Assembly (NCBI GenBank): GCA_009663005.1
Contig: VIGQ01000204.1
Span: 125,001-137,500 of the forward strand
Source of the DNA: Actinidia chinensis
Taxonomy: Eukaryota > Streptophyta > Magnoliopsida > Ericales > Actinidiaceae
Reading direction: 5' to 3'
DNA length: 12,500 bases
Below the pieces are notes generated by a model, which was not told where the DNA came from, made no database searches, and saw only the letters and a program-made list of their open reading frames with translations. Position numbers and translations under genes: made by a program. This document shows positions 1 to 8,500 of the stretch, piece after piece. The stretch's first letter is position 1; every line of letters begins with the position of its first letter.

Positions 1-540
1 TTCTCTAAACTCCTTGATTCTAACGAATAGTAGGAATAAATGTATCAATGACGAATGCCAAAAAAATTAAAAAATACAAAAAGAAAAATCTATAATTTTA
101 TTAATTCAAAAACTGATCATTAACGTTACGAATTTCAATTTTATAAGAGAAAACCCTATATTTAATAAAAAAGAAATAAAATCATAAAAAAAGAAAATAA
201 AATAAGCTAATTACCAAATCAAAGCAAGTATTTAAATGCTAGGATTGAGTAGAGAAAAAGGCAAAATAAGAAATCTTTCTAAAAGAAAATTCTAGTCCAA
301 ATACTTAAAATACCGTCGAAATTTAAATATTTTGGCCAAAATTTGACAGGTCGACATCGATCTTGATCACTTTGTTAAAGCTTTCCAAAACGGTAAAATT
401 CAAATTTATCTGAGTTCGCATCCAAAGACCCTCAAAATGTAGGCATAATGATCTTAACGACCCTTACGGGCTCTCGAGCCTCCAATAACTCTTTCGCTAT
501 GGGATAACCCACATTCATCCACAATAAATCAGATATGGAC
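1..540 (-). mobile_element. LTR-like sequence, partial, cut by the window edge
   Basis: Read on the minus strand, this stretch has the order expected of a plant LTR: an upstream (U3-like) part at about 540-200, a TATA-like run with AAATATAGGG at 155-168, and an AATAAA at 97-102. The last two are about 55 bases apart, which would suit a short R region. The sequence then runs out of the window on the left. It contains no coding frame. The overall wording resembles dispersed LTR sequence of dicots, but this is an impression from memory and not a match I can prove. No TG...CA end, primer-binding site or target-site duplication is visible, so the limits are approximate. It could equally be ordinary AT-rich intergenic DNA. 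Confidence 0.3.
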
Positions 541-661
541 GAGTACAAGGAGATATGCACGGGAATGATTTTGGGCATTTTGGCTTTAGTCTAATGGAAT
601 CAATTAAAGGAACGTTCAGAGTCAGACCAAAAGTGAGTGAAAGATGGCAAGTACACCACTA
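541..661. other. Short non-coding stretch before the microsatellite
   Basis: This joins the LTR-like sequence to the (TC)n tract. A 72-codon open frame starts at 555 and runs through the microsatellite. Its C-terminal part is a Ser-Leu repeat read from TC units, so it is not a credible protein. Confidence 0.4.
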
Positions 662-662
662 C

Positions 663-704
<42 letters not shown>
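662..704. repeat. (TC)n / (GA)n microsatellite
   Basis: This is a TC dinucleotide repeat with one interruption (CC at 670-671). The uninterrupted part at 672-704 is 33 bases, about 16 units. Tracts of this length usually vary in length between individuals. GA/CT tracts also bind BPC-type GAGA factors near plant promoters, but no promoter can be tied to this one. Confidence 0.95.
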
Positions 705-706
<2 letters not shown>

Positions 707-1249
707 GATTGTACTATTTAATACTATATGTATACATTTGATGGTATATGCAATTAATACTCCTATTTTGTAAATGTAACACTTCTACTGATAATACAAG
801 TAAAAGGGGTCGTTGTTAGTAAAAATAAACAATAAAGCCGCCCTTAGTATTTTTTTGTCGACAACACCACACCCCTCCTCTCTCTAATATGTTTGAAGCC
901 CCCCCCCCTTTATCTCCTTCTTCCTTCACTATATATATATGGCAACTATATCCATAATATTTTTGAAATTGGTAGGACCGACCACAATACTCATCTCCTA
1001 ATGACAACAAAAAGACAACTCCCGATCACCGAAGAACTCAAAATTTTAGATGTAGTCTTTCATGGGTGGGGTTTTGGCGACACTCGGGTGCAAATCTGTG
1101 GGCACAATTTATTATGTATACAATTTCACATTGGTTTTCCAGTGGCCATAAACATATTTTCACTTGCCCGCACATACCACTTATCAAACACATGCATATA
1201 GAGTTGTGAGCAAGGCAGGAGCTGAGGAAAAAAAAGATCAGCTTTTGGC
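705..1249. other. Non-coding region with poly-C and a short AT repeat
   Basis: This holds a C10 homopolymer at 899-908, a CT-rich stretch just before and after it, and a short (TA)n run at 930-940. Overlapping open frames occur on both strands (893-1201 plus; 816-1010 and 1126-1362 minus). They have low-complexity or unremarkable translations and no domain I recognise. I see no gene here. Confidence 0.5.
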
Positions 1250-1356
1250 TTGATTTCCCTTGGACTGGTCAGCTTTAAGGAGATCTGGAGCCAAGATCGA
1301 ATGGAAATTGGCCGGGATCTGGGGTTTAAGCCTGTGAAGGAAGGGATAAGAATCTC

Positions 1357-1540
1357 CCCCAAGATTCTTCTTGGACTTTATGGAGATTGTTTAAACTTCT
1401 GGTTATGTGTAAACTTTGATAGAGATATTGTGGGGATGGTAATAAAACCCCAAGATTCTTCTTGGAAGTTAAGGATATTGTTTAAACTTAGGGATATTTG
1501 TCAACCGTTGATTAGATATATTGTGGGGATGTTACTAAAA
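1357..1540. repeat. Imperfect ~92-bp tandem duplication (two copies)
   Basis: Copy 1 spans 1357-1447 and copy 2 spans 1448-1540. Both open with CCCCAAGATTCTTCTTGGA, share ATTGTTTAAACTT in the middle, and close with GATATTGTGGGGATGNTANTAAAA or a near variant. The spacing is 91 bases at the start and 93 at the end, so small indels separate the copies. Divergence is highest in the centre. The duplication lies inside the 122-codon open frame at 1250-1618, which explains why that frame looks long. I do not think the frame is a gene. A local duplication inside an old transposon or LTR is the simplest reading. Confidence 0.85.
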
Positions 1541-1615
1541 CTTTCCTTTGGTTGGATAATTGGTATTTCCTTGCTAGCTAAATTGTTTTCTATTATTTGT
1601 AATGGCAACTGGAAT

Positions 1616-1639
1616 TAGCCTAGACAGAGGAATAGGCTA
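1616..1639. repeat. Small perfect inverted repeat
   Basis: TAGCCTA at 1616-1622 and TAGGCTA at 1633-1639 are exact reverse complements separated by 10 bases. It sits just after the tandem duplication. A seven-base stem of this kind can arise by chance, and no function is implied. Confidence 0.5.
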
Positions 1640-1953
1640 GTATGCACATCATGGCACATACTCCTACTGTTAAACATGTCTTAACCATAGATAGGGATAT
1701 GGGCTCTAGCTGCTAATGGTTGCTTCTCTCAGTGAAGTTGTGCTTAAACGCTATTAAGGTTACCGAACCCATAGTTCCCTGGTGCGCTCAATTGTGTGGT
1801 TTTAAGGGTGTAAGGTGTGTAATTGGTAAAATTTTTATTTGATGTAATTTTGAAATTTGGGTGTGTATACATCACAAGCATTCGGAAAGGTTTTCAAGTA
1901 TATTCATTGCAACTTGTGCTAAGAGACTTGATGATATATCTGGATGATAAAGG
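1640..1953. other. Non-coding stretch, nothing recognised
   Basis: No open frame of interest, tandem repeat or motif cluster is visible. It lies between the duplicated segment and the TCGAGG-rich region and may belong to the same old element as either. Confidence 0.4.
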
Positions 1954-2112
1954 GGATTTCGAGGGACGTCGAGGATTTCGAGGAAAATGCTCGGCAGGTC
2001 CTCGAGGGATGTTGGAGGGATCTCGAGGGTAAGTGCTAGAGCTAGCAACGTCACATCTCGAGCTCTGTGGGTACTTCGGGGTACTTCGCAAGATGTCGCG
2101 GGGCCTTCGAGG
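1954..2112. repeat. Cluster of degenerate TCGAGG units
   Basis: TCGAGG occurs exactly at 1959, 1969, 1978, 2002, 2023 and 2107. The 11-mer GGATTTCGAGG is repeated exactly at 1954-1964 and 1973-1983. GGTACTTCG is repeated at 2070-2078 and 2080-2088. The segment is more GC-rich than its surroundings. Short direct repeats upstream of a TATA-like sequence resemble the enhancer repeats found in U3 of some plant LTRs. The link to an LTR is inference. Confidence 0.6.
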
Positions 2113-2167
2113 GATCAAGACGCTAAAAATTGCAAGCGTCGAAAATTTGCCGGCTGCTAGAATTTTT

Positions 2168-2490
2168 TACACTTAATAAAAGGCCCCAAACACTTCACCA
2201 GACCCCCCCCCTAAAAAATCCTGAACCGCCACATTAAAAACGCAAAGAGAAGTTTTTCATCTCCCGAAGAGCTAAGAAACATTCTTAAACACATATTTTC
2301 TTAACATATTGAGAAATCAAGATTTTGATGGAGTTCAAGGTGTGACATCCTTCTAAAGGGATCTGGACGGTGATCAAGTACGGAGACGGTGAATCGTGGA
2401 TACGAGCTAGATCTAGACAATCATTAGATCATGGAGTTGATATGTTTTGATTGTAAGAGTCATATAACTATCTGAATATCACTTGTAAGT
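2168..2490 (+). promoter_or_regulatory. Possible promoter and spliced leader (LTR- or gene-like)
   Basis: A TATA-like CTTAATAAAAGG lies at 2172-2183, followed by a C-rich patch and then about 280 bases without a credible frame. These end at a consensus 5' splice site, CTTGTAAGT at 2482-2490. Inside, GACGGTGATC (2366-2375) and GACGGTGAATC (2385-2395) form a short direct repeat. The order (repeats, TATA-like box, leader, splice donor) fits either a retrotransposon LTR plus leader or the 5' end of a gene with an intron in its leader. No downstream coding exon was found, so a relic or a non-coding transcript is more likely than a live gene. Confidence 0.3.
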
Positions 2491-3901
2491 GCATATACAC
2501 ATGATTTTTCTTTTCCCATTCCAAGTTCCTCCTTTTCCACGAAAAAAGTCTGGTATGTTCTTGATTGAATGATTTGTTCTTTTTTTTGTTTTGAATTGTA
2601 CAATATTGCTCATAGAGTGTCGTAATATCTTAATTAAATATTATAAGTTTTTAGATCTTTAGATAAAGCATAGCCAAATTTTAGGTTTTTTCAAAGGACA
2701 TGTTCCTGGGCTTTTGTTCAATGGTTGTGCTGTGGTTTGCTGCCAACACGATGAATCTCGTGAACATATCATTTTTTTTTTTTTGAGTGTTCCTACTCTA
2801 GTTTAATATGGGTCAAAGTATTGAATGGATTTCAGGTTGATAGAAGGCTAATGAGTGGCCCTCAGTGTTTGCTTGTGGGTTGCGCTAATCTGTCACCATT
2901 TATCATGTTTGGAGAGAGAGAACGCTAACTTTTTCAATAATATAGCTAAGGATGGTGTTGTCATCTTACAGTCCATTGAGAGAGATGTAAGGGTAGACGT
3001 AGCTCATGGAGGATGGTGGAAAACACATATTCTAATTGGCCCTATGTCTTTCTTGGAATATTTCTACCAGAATCCTTAAAAGTTTTGTGGAAAACACATG
3101 TTCGTGTCTTTCTTTTTTTTTTTTTTTCTTTGTAGTGTGTTGGATTGTGTTCTCAGTCAGGGGTATGCCCCAGTTTGATCATGTAGTTTTGCTGGTGCCA
3201 AAAAAGGCATGAGCTGAGGTGTTTGGGATCCTCTTGATTAGAGAGGGCATTGGGGCAGGGAGTTCGGGTTGCCAGACCCTAAATGGGGGAAAAGGGGATA
3301 CATAAATTGAGGTTGGGGCTGGGTATCATGAAGGTGATTTTTTGAAGCCCGCTCTTGGATTTGGTCGTCGTGGCCTCGAACTTGGCCCGATTAGAGCTGT
3401 ATTATAAAAATATGCTTATTTAGTGTAGGTTATTTAAGAGTTTGAGATTTTCGTCATTATGAATCTTATTATAAGGTGTGGTTGAAAAAAAAATTATTTT
3501 TAATGTGTTTATTATGGTTAGTTATATATATATTTTTTTTCAAAACACATGTTTTGATAGTTTGAAAATAAAACAAAATTGTTATATAATATTATCTCTT
3601 TTTATTTTACAAGTGCTTTTGAATCAAACTAATGACAAACATTTATGTCAAGTCAGGAGGGGTGGGGACATATTACCGGGCTCTATTATAACAGGGGGTA
3701 GGATTTTATACTTCATCCTATTAGGGTTTTGAGGTGGGATATTTGGGAGGATTTTTGTAAATGGGACCGGATATGGTAATTGGTAAAACTTGTCTCAATT
3801 CGCTCAATTGCCATTCCTTCTCTTATTATGAATACGTTGATTTTTGGAAGAATGGTTTCGGGGTGGAAGTGGAGTAAGTGAGCAAAAAGGGGTAGTGTCT
3901 A
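2491..3901. other. Non-coding region with T-tracts and splice-acceptor-like sites
   Basis: There are homopolymers T13 at 2772-2784 and T15 at 3113-3127. Three sites resemble plant 3' splice sites on the plus strand: TTTCAG ending at 2835, CATCTTACAG ending at 2971, and a T-rich tract with CTTTGTAG ending at 3135. Any of them could pair with the donor at 2485 on paper. The open frames at 2855-3079 and 3478-3732 give no recognised protein. The 3130-3420 part is relatively G-rich and has no coding frame. I see no supported gene. Confidence 0.4.
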
Positions 3902-4314
3902 AGGGTGTAAACGGTTTTTTCAATTCGGTTTAGGTCAAGTCAAAAATCAATCAACTAAATAGGGTACAAAACCAAATGGTTCGGTTTGATGTTTTTTAGT
4001 TTATTCGGTTTAGACGCGAAATTATAGATCTTCTAAATCATAAACCATCCCCCTATCACACCCAAAAAACCACCCAAAACCCCATTGAATAAGCTATATT
4101 TAATTTAACCTTTGTCCATTATTTTGGGGGGCATTCAAGAGATGCCAACAGAATACTAATAGCTTTCAAATATTTAAAATTGAAAATGAAAAACTTCACA
4201 CCTCTTATAAAATTTTTTCGGTTCAGTTCAATAATTTTGTAAACTAAAATCAAATCAATCAAAAAATTTATTTTTTTTAAATTTCAAAAAAACAAAACCA
4301 AACCGATGATGTGA
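3902..4314. mobile_element. Decayed hAT-like non-autonomous element
   Basis: The left end begins AGGGTGTAAACGGTTT and continues into CAATTCGGTTT. GGTTCGGTTTGAT occurs inside at about 3979-3991. The right end carries AAAACCAAACCGATG, the inverse of the CGGTTTGG theme. AGGGTGTAAACGGTT-type ends with GGTTCGG subterminal repeats are typical of non-autonomous hAT elements in dicots. The outer bases of the right end no longer match the left end, and no clean 8-bp target duplication can be seen, so the right limit is approximate. There is no transposase frame, so it could not move itself. Confidence 0.5.
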
Positions 4315-4626
4315 TAATGGCGAAACAAAACCAACAGCACCACGTTTTCGATCTATTTTTTTTGTCGTTTGATTTTTTTTTTTGATTTTTTCTTACTTTC
4401 CTCTACTGTGGGGTTAGTTGGCCATGGATAATGGATCGTGATGGTGTAGGTGCATCTGAATGGCCCGGATGGTGGTTGGACGATGTCTGTGGACAGAAAT
4501 AGATAGAGAGAGAGAGACAAATGAGGAGCTGGTTTGTGAATGACAGGTAAAACGAGTTTCTGTTCCCGAATTTAGGCTGTGGAGAGGTTTTTTGTATACA
4601 CTGGCCAAAACTATATCGTTTTAATT
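4315..4626. other. T-rich and mixed non-coding stretch
   Basis: T-rich tracts at about 4356-4391 are followed by a more mixed sequence with a short (GA)n run at about 4503-4517. A 64-codon minus-strand frame (4414-4608) is rich in Ser and His because it reads the GA run backwards. Nothing about it suggests a real protein. Confidence 0.4.
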
Positions 4627-4679
4627 AATATAAAATGATAGTGATTTATATTTATAATTAAATAATATCATTTTAAATT
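4627..4679. repeat. AT-rich inverted repeat
   Basis: AATATAAAATGATA (4627-4640) is the reverse complement of the sequence at 4666-4679 with one mismatch in 14. The arms are separated by 25 AT-only or nearly AT-only bases. This could be a remnant of a very small MITE or a chance palindrome in AT-rich DNA. Confidence 0.55.
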
Positions 4680-4941
4680 TTAATATCCAATGATTTGTTT
4701 TCCCTGCAACTTTAAAAATACGCCATATAGCATTCACTTCAGATGATCCGAATCCGTAAAAAAAACACATGCTTCAACGGGAAAAAAAATTCAAACTAAA
4801 ACCGTAATAATGAACAAAGTGTTAATTCTATTTTTATTTATATGACGATAAAAATAAAAATAATTTAAAATTACCTAAAAATATTTTTATAATTTTACGT
4901 ATAACACCCAAAACTAAGACTCTATCAGTTGGATATTTAAA
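4680..4941. other. AT-rich spacer
   Basis: No gene or repeat structure is visible here. The last seven bases (ATTTAAA, 4935-4941) recur at 5479-5485 and may be one copy of a target-site duplication for the next element. Confidence 0.4.
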
Positions 4942-5478
4942 GGACTAATTCACCAACACTCTGTAAACTATCACATTTTATTACTTTCAATTTTATCATT
5001 TCAAAACTGAATATATCGACCAGCTTAACTATTTAATAAAAAATTAATCATTTCTTCCATTATTAATCTATTGAAATAATGATAAACTCCATCAACACTT
5101 GTTGTCCATGTGTTTAATAAATAATGCCCTTAATCTTCTAAAATACTATTATTTTTTTTTATAACATAAGTCAATACCATAGACAGACTTATTCAACTAT
5201 TGTGGGAACAAATTAACTCTTATTACTAAGCCTTGAAAATAGAGGATGCCTTTTTTTCCATAAAAAAATAAGAATATTTAGATATAAGACATTTGATTTA
5301 AGCATATTGATAACACGTGATAGATTTTTATCACTATTTTAAATAGTTATTAATGAAAAGAGTATATATGATACAATTAAATAGTTAAAAGTTAATTAAT
5401 TTATACTTCACTTTTTAAATGAGAGAATAAAAATAATAAAATGCGATAATTTACGAGGTGTACGGGAAATTAAGCCTA
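4942..5478. mobile_element. Terminal-inverted-repeat element (MITE-like), ~537 bp
   Basis: The left arm (4942-5002) and the reverse complement of the right arm (5417-5476) align over about 60 bases. Both start GG and then read CTAATT/CTTAATT. The inner part aligns best: GTAAACTATCACATTTTATTA on the left against GTAAATTATCGCATTTTATTA on the right, roughly 80% over 39 bases by eye. ATTTAAA flanks both sides (4935-4941 and 5479-5485), with two extra bases TA on the right. The interior is AT-rich and non-coding, with a CACGTG at 5314-5319. Lack of a transposase and long arms fit a non-autonomous DNA element. The superfamily is not clear. A target duplication near 7-9 bp would point to hAT or Mutator-like, but ATTTAAA may be chance in such AT-rich DNA. 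Confidence 0.7.
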
Positions 5479-5485
5479 ATTTAAA

Positions 5486-5652
5486 TCCAAAACTCACCCA
5501 CCCTTCCATTTACCGTTAGGTAAGTGGAGACCCATCGGCTATTGACTTTTCTGCCATTACTAGACACACTTAATTGGCTAGAAATAACGACAGCTTGAAA
5601 AAATTTAAGATTAGCTATGTTATTCATAGAGAACATTCATGTAGGAACTTCT
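5486..5652. other. Short spacer between two elements
   Basis: This is a mixed, non-coding stretch of about 170 bases separating two inverted-repeat elements. No motif stands out. Confidence 0.4.
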
Positions 5653-5734
5653 ATCATTGTTTTGAAAATCGGACGGTTAAGCGAACCTGAAAAAGAGGTT
5701 AGATTAACGGTCACTGGTTCTCCGTCTATCATCA

Positions 5735-5782
<48 letters not shown>

Positions 5783-6035
5783 ATAATAAAATATTTTTTA
5801 TTTTTACACTAGTGTTTTATACTTAAAACCTAAAATTTTAAAATTAAAACATAAAATTTTTTCCTAAATAGTGAACCGAATGGTTTCAATCACCAGTTCA
5901 ACCGGTTGTGTCGCGGTTCAACCGCGGTTCTTACTGAGTTTGATCGGGTTTGACCTAACGGGTTTAGAGAGCTAACTGGATCGTTTTTTCGACCGGTTGA
6001 ACCAGCCGGTTGAACCCAAGTTTTAAAACCATGAT
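5653..6035. mobile_element. MITE-like element with CCGGTTGAACC-rich ends, ~383 bp
   Basis: The left end ATCATTGTTTTGAAAATCGG (5653-5672) matches the reverse complement of the right end, ATCATGGTTTTAAAACTTGG, at 16 of 20 positions. Subterminal CCGGTTGAACC-like units are repeated at the right (around 5993-6014). A tight palindrome, CGCGGTT-C-AACCGCG, lies at 5912-5926. The middle (about 5755-5875) is very AT-rich. Short elements with TTTTAAAACC ends and CCGGTT repeats are common in dicot genomes. There is no transposase frame and no clear target-site duplication. The superfamily is uncertain. Confidence 0.7.
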
Positions 6036-6582
6036 TAGATAGAACGATGTAACGATATTATTTTAGTATATTAAGTCTTTTCACGAGTGATTTGTTTTAA
6101 AAAACTAAATAATTAACATTCAACCATAATTTATTTTGTTTGAGTTTTCTGCATGCATATCATTACTCAAAAGAACAAACTTTACATCCAATTGGATAAA
6201 GTATAGACGTTTCCTTCTTCTCTACAAGTCCCGACACTACATACCTTGATATCTTTCCTAATTTTGAAGAGTAATGCTATACAATAACTACTCGTAATTT
6301 ACGAACTTATTTTATTTATATGAACTATTTTTATCACAATATTTTAGTGGATCCCTTTTAAGTACCAAAGTTTCCATTACTTACGTAGAGCTGTAAACTT
6401 TGTTAATTTGTCACACATGAAACCAGTAAGTAACTAACAATGACTTTGGGGCTACTTAATTAGGCTACAAGGCCACCATCAAGTAAACTCATTCATTGAT
6501 TCCACCACTACACTCAATTAAATAAATGGGACCACCTCCCTTTCCTACGAAAAAAGCTTTGAAATCCATCCAAGGTTTTGTT
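6036..6582. other. Non-coding spacer, nothing recognised
   Basis: This is an AT-rich stretch without a credible frame. It has CTGCATGCATATC around 6150-6162, which contains an RY-type CATGCA motif, but a single motif is weak evidence for regulation. Confidence 0.4.
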
Positions 6583-6760
6583 GCCCTTCCTCTCTCTCTC
6601 CTCTCTCTCTCGTCTTCTCTCTCTTGGAAAGCATGCTTGCTTATCCTTCCTCTTTTTTCCTGCATTGATAAAGAACGATAAGCCTTGAGAAAGGGGAATA
6701 ATGGCTGGACCACACCATCAACCGAACCACCACCACCACTCCCCTACCCCCTTGTTTTAA
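6583..6760 (+). promoter_or_regulatory. CT-rich leader-like tract followed by a 19-codon ORF
   Basis: The plus strand is almost pure pyrimidine from about 6583 to 6625, mostly CT units. At 6701 an ATG lies in a context (AATAATGGCT) close to the plant start consensus, and it opens a 19-codon frame ending in TAA at 6758-6760. Its product would be MAGPHHQPNHHHHSPTPLF. The His run comes from a CAC/CCA trinucleotide repeat. CT-rich tracts are common in plant 5' leaders and core promoters, so this could be a transcript start with a short upstream-type ORF. No downstream coding exon follows, and chance is a real alternative. Confidence 0.25.
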
Positions 6761-7394
6761 AGTACTCATTTTGTTTTTGTGTGGTGCATTTGAGAGTACA
6801 AGCTTTCACAACTACCGATTATACCCCACTAGCTTCTAGTCCTCCACGTATAGATTTACACCACTACATGTTAAAAAAAGGCAAATCTATGGGTATACCA
6901 AACTTGTACCCCAAATGGCATACTTGATGACTTATGATTTAACTTTGGTTGGAGTGTTGACTGAAAAGATTGGGTGAACCCCCCACACAGTCAATCCTAA
7001 ATGCACCACCTCAATCAAATGGGTATTTGGAGTGCAAGTTGAGTGTACACGTAACCTTACCAATGTTAAAATGACCGCTTCGGGTTCAGTTTTTACTTTT
7101 TTCTATTTAAAACTAACTCACTTCATAAACACTTGGAACCAAAGACATAAATAATTTGTAATTACCACAACTGTAAAACCCCTTTTATTTCTTTGAAATC
7201 CCGATTGCCAGAGCCCCCCCTTTTATTATCTAAAAATCCCATACAACACACCCTTCCAAAAAGGTGGTGGGGGGTTACTTTGAGATTTTATCCGTTAGTG
7301 GAATGTCCGTTGACCAACGCTAAAGAAGCTGAAGTCAACAAAAATGCCGCTATGTCCCAACTTTATCCTTCACCTTCTCTTGGTATTCATTACC
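6761..7394. other. Non-coding stretch, nothing recognised
   Basis: Two open frames (6685-6927 and 7193-7399) overlap this part, but their translations look like random sequence rich in Pro, Thr and Leu. A C7 run lies at 7214-7220 and a G-rich run at about 7262-7274. W-box-like TTGAC occurs several times (for example 7310-7314) without clear clustering. Confidence 0.4.
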
Positions 7395-7472
7395 CTTAGT
7401 TCTTTTGCAAACTCTTAGGCTAGATAGCCACCACTTAGTTCTTTTGCATCGCTCTAGGCTATTATAATAGAC
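7395..7472. repeat. Imperfect 39-bp tandem duplication
   Basis: CTTAGTTCTTTTGCA occurs exactly at 7395-7409 and 7434-7448. It is followed in both copies by a CTCT(T)AGGCTA segment. The unit is 39 bases, and the second half is more diverged than the first. The repeat falls across the end of the 7193-7399 open frame and speaks against that frame being conserved. Confidence 0.8.
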
Positions 7473-8455
7473 AACCTTAAAAGCACTGCCATTGCACCTT
7501 TATTTTGCATCCCCTCCACTCTTCAAGCTAGAGTGATAATTTTTATTGTTTATCGACCTAGATTTTGTGTAGGGTGAGTGAGTGAGTGGGAGGTGGTAGA
7601 TTGGTTGATCGACGGATGGGTACATGTTGCTGGTTGTAGGGTGATGGCAATCTAGACAAGATAAAGACAAATGCCCTTAATCATCTTAATCACCAACAAT
7701 CTTCACCTCCACCTATCTCCATCCATTGGAATTGTTGGTCGTTCTAGATTTTTGGGAATGGGAGAATACGTGTGGGCGATGACAGTTCATTGATCGGTCA
7801 ATGTTGGTGGGTACAAGTTTACTAAGTTGTCGGTTATGGCAACCAACCTCATGGGAAGCAATGCTTCTCCTTCTTTTTTCATTTTACCTTATTTAATTTT
7901 TGGATTTATTTAAAGAGGGTTTTGGTAACTTCAATGCACCTCAAATAGTGTTACTTCAGAAGGTAGTGTTAGTGTGATTTTGAAGAAAATAGGGAGACCA
8001 ATGGGAATTTCCAGGAATACAGTGGGTGTTGGTGTAATTTATTCTAAATAATTTCGGATTACGGTTGCCCTCCGTGAATTACAAACACAACGCAGTGACA
8101 ACGAGCATCACAATGCCAATGTCATTTATCATTCTTACAGTTTAAGCATCTGATCTATGGGTGGAGAATACGCACATTTTTTATGATTAAATAATTAATT
8201 TTATCCCATTTAAAGCAGTAAAATCCACTATCAATTACAATTGAATCTAATGTTTGCTTACTTATTAGGCAGATAAATAAAATTAATTTTACATTCGTGA
8301 AAAATCTCACAATATAACTTCAGTAATTTATATATTTTTTTACTACTATTATAATTTTTTTTCATTTCTCGTTATTTGAGATAAATATTGATGGCGACGA
8401 TACATATCATCGAAGGTCAGTAACTTAAATTCTTTTTTCTTTAAAAAGATCTTGC
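7473..8455. other. Long non-coding stretch with a weak inverted repeat
   Basis: There are no frames of interest. At 7564-7640 the plus strand is G-rich, with GAGT units at about 7575-7588. At 7690-7731 it is C-rich. The segments 7586-7607 and 7691-7712 can pair imperfectly, with blocks AGATT/AATCT and GGAGGTG-like/CACCTCC. The rest (about 8150-8450) is AT-rich. Confidence 0.35.
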
Positions 8456-8477
8456 TCCGTCGCCCTTTCGCGACGGA
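8456..8477. repeat. Perfect GC-rich stem-loop
   Basis: TCCGTCGC (8456-8463) and GCGACGGA (8470-8477) are exact reverse complements around a six-base loop, CCTTTC. The stem is GC-rich within an AT-rich context. GCGACGGA and its inverse are frequent subterminal units of plant CACTA-type and related DNA transposons, so this may be a transposon-end remnant. No CACTA terminus is visible nearby. It is not followed by a U-run on either strand, and a bacterial-type terminator would make no sense here. Confidence 0.7.
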
Positions 8478-8500
8478 TGAATGCGCACCGATCCTTAACT

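Noticed and set aside
899..908. C10 homopolymer considered as a quadruplex or telomere-like site
   Set aside because: It is a single run without the four spaced tracts needed, and no TTTAGGG telomere units occur nearby.
1250..1618. Longest open frame (122 codons, plus strand)
   Set aside because: It owes part of its length to a tandem duplication, its translation resembles no family I know, and an unrelated frame overlaps it on the other strand.
2855..3079. 74-codon frame that looked slightly like a LINE-type protein (Gly-Trp-Trp)
   Set aside because: Only a three-residue resemblance. No reverse transcriptase motif such as the YxDD box is present on either side in any frame I could follow.
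3146..3156. TGTGTTCTCAG, the first 11 bases of miR398
   Set aside because: The remaining bases differ and no complementary arm is present nearby to form a precursor hairpin.
3214..3227. CTGAGGTGTTTGGG, resembling the start of miR395
   Set aside because: It has a mismatch in the seed region, the 3' part does not match, and there is no matching fold-back arm.
3281..3300. Purine-rich run that could be a polypurine tract
   Set aside because: It is not followed by a TG LTR start, and no coding retroelement region precedes it.
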